Source of the DNA: Candidatus Curtissbacteria bacterium RIFCSPHIGHO2_12_FULL_41_17
GTDB lineage: Bacteria > Patescibacteriota > Microgenomatia > Curtissbacterales > GWA2-41-24
Length of the DNA: 5,609 bases
Assembly (NCBI GenBank): GCA_001774945.1
Contig: MFBL01000042.1
Span: 1 to 5,609, forward strand
Direction of reading: 5' to 3'
Of this stretch, positions 4,581 to 5,609 are shown piece by piece. Position 1 is the first letter of the stretch. Each line of letters begins with the position of its first letter. Below the pieces are notes generated by a model. That model worked only from the letters and a program-made list of their open reading frames with translations, was not told where the DNA came from and did no database searches. A program made the position numbers and the translations under genes.

Positions 4581-5609
4581 CTATCTAAAAAGAGGCTTAA
4601 CTTTATCAAATAATTTGTCCGCAGCTAATCTGTGCACAAACTCATTTGGATGAGAATCAAATTGACTTGCCCACAGATCTCGTCCGTTCTTATCCTTTAA
4701 ATAATCCAACAAATCAATAACTTCTGCACCATTATCTTCAAAAAAATTAGCCATTTGATTATGTATTTCGCCTGCGGGGTAATCTGGACCTAAAAAAGCT
4801 AATAGAGGAAAAATAATCACGACGACTTTTTTATTTTCCAAATTTAATTCTTTTAAAAAGTCGGCAATTATTAGTTTGTGGTGATTTAAAATATTTTGAT
4901 CTTCGTATTGGGCAAGATCCGCGGTTTTTAACTGTTCAAAAGTTTTTTGATAACGAGTGGATAATCTCCAGAAGATAAAATCAAAAAAATATGATTTGTC
5001 TGAAAAAAATTGGACAAAATTGGCAGTTTGGCTGTTTCTGGCAATAATGGGCGTACCAGTACTTTTCTCTTGAGGCTGGACATCATTTAAAAAATATTCC
5101 CAGATAATTATGTCAAAATCGAGATTTTTGACTTTTTGATATTCTGCTATTTCGCCTTCTGTATCGTAACCCGGTTTGCCCAAGTCATAAACTTCAACTT
5201 TATATCCGCTATCTTTTAACTTTTTTTCAAGCAGGTTTGAAAATCGGTCATTGACATTTTTTATCCCGCCTCCAAAGGCAATCGAATCACCAATTACACC
5301 AATACGTTTAACCCCCTCTTTTTTTTCAACTGTAAAATCTCTATCCCGATAAAAATAAGCATTATATATTACGTGTCTTTGATGCCATTTTGAGTTAACT
5401 TTTAAATACCCCAAACCATCTGATTCGTCGTAAACATAGCGGAAATAAGCTTCAAAGACTGAAAAAGCCAAAACTAAGACAAAAAAAACAAAAACTAATG
5501 ACAATAAAAGCTTCTTTTTTCTTTCGGAAGCCTTGGATTTGAATATCTTATAGATGAAAAATAAAGACAGGCAGAATAAAACAAAATTAACTACTAAATA
5601 AAGCGAGAA
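4581..5609 (-). CDS. Membrane-anchored SGNH/GDSL hydrolase (start outside window)
   Basis: A serine hydrolase of the SGNH fold (esterase, lipase or carbohydrate acyl-hydrolase; substrate unknown). Counting from a TTG at 5504, the motifs are GDS with nucleophile S74 (GDSIAFGGG), the block II glycine in LGKPGYDT (G109/G112), N140 in FLND (block III, lacking the usual glycine of GxND), and D283-S-H285-P-N at the C-terminus completing the triad. That TTG has no ribosome site. The frame stays open for 35 more codons to the right edge without an ATG, so the true N-terminus is beyond it. The upstream part encodes a second hydrophobic stretch (about 5609-5544), then a basic loop (KSKASERKKK), then the hydrophobic segment just after the TTG. 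The basic loop should be cytoplasmic, placing the catalytic domain outside the membrane, consistent with acting on envelope or exported polymers. A fusion to a larger membrane part, as in acyltransferase-SGNH proteins, cannot be excluded. Confidence 0.88.
   Translation of the reverse strand, partial: FSLYLVVNFVLFCLSLFFIYKIFKSKASERKKKLLLSLVFVFFVLVLAFSVFEAYFRYVYDESDGLGYLKVNSKWHQRHVIYNAYFYRDRDFTVEKKEGVKRIGVIGDSIAFGGGIKNVNDRFSNLLEKKLKDSGYKVEVYDLGKPGYDTEGEIAEYQKVKNLDFDIIIWEYFLNDVQPQEKSTGTPIIARNSQTANFVQFFSDKSYFFDFIFWRLSTRYQKTFEQLKTADLAQYEDQNILNHHKLIIADFLKELNLENKKVVVIIFPLLAFLGPDYPAGEIHNQMANFFEDNGAEVIDLLDYLKDKNGRDLWASQFDSHPNEFVHRLAADKLFDKVKPLFR

Noticed and set aside
5362..5377. NrdR-box-like AT-rich sequence (ATTATATATTACGTGT)
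   Set aside because: It is inside the hydrolase coding region, only one half resembles a box, and there is no partner at the usual spacing.
5502..5504. TTG as the start of the SGNH hydrolase
   Set aside because: No Shine-Dalgarno precedes it and the frame is open with a plausible membrane segment to the window edge.
1..5609. tRNA, rRNA, CRISPR array, transposase or phage module
   Set aside because: No T-loop/acceptor pairing, regular repeat-spacer pattern or recombinase motif was seen in any gap.

Overview
The window looks like a slice of a compact, moderately AT-rich bacterial chromosome. Stop codons fit the standard bacterial code: nrdR ends in TGA, which argues against lineages that recode TGA. 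Gene content and style (a B12-dependent ribonucleotide reductase with its own NrdR, a family-4-like uracil-DNA glycosylase, a stand-alone MIP18/DUF59 protein, a membrane-anchored SGNH hydrolase, very short gaps) would suit a Candidate Phyla Radiation (Patescibacteria, perhaps Microgenomates-like) genome. That placement is inference from style, not from a marker gene.

Layout, left to right. Positions 1-165 (+) hold the C-terminal end of a uracil-DNA glycosylase, tail-to-tail with and overlapping by 4 bp a 939-residue class II (adenosylcobalamin-dependent) ribonucleotide reductase, nrdJ (162-2981, -). nrdJ overlaps the upstream nrdR repressor gene (2978-3439, -) by an ATGA, so the two form an operon. 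The 293-bp gap 3440-3732 contains a perfect 14-bp NrdR-box palindrome with a second weaker box 32 bp away, two possible promoters, a nested inverted repeat and a GC-rich repeat element in the leader. Next is a small MIP18/DUF59 gene (3733-4035, -), probably transcribed as a nearly leaderless mRNA from a promoter back-to-back with one for a four-helix membrane protein of unknown function (4166-4579, +). That gene ends 1 bp from the stop of an SGNH/GDSL hydrolase (4581 to the right edge, -), whose reading frame stays open to the end of the window, so its true start is outside.

How the parts work together: NrdR senses nucleotides through its ATP cone and should repress its own operon through the paired boxes, adjusting NrdJ supply and hence dNTP production. 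The glycosylase (uracil removal) and the DUF59 protein (Fe-S cluster maturation in its family) fit DNA and cofactor housekeeping, but nothing ties them to the RNR operon beyond adjacency. The membrane protein and the hydrolase act at the envelope.

The most unusual things here are a palindrome-rich, in-frame insertion inside nrdJ, the paired-box control region with its structured leader, and the long Asn-Gly-rich tether to the NrdJ C-terminal cysteine module. I saw no clearly new multi-gene system.
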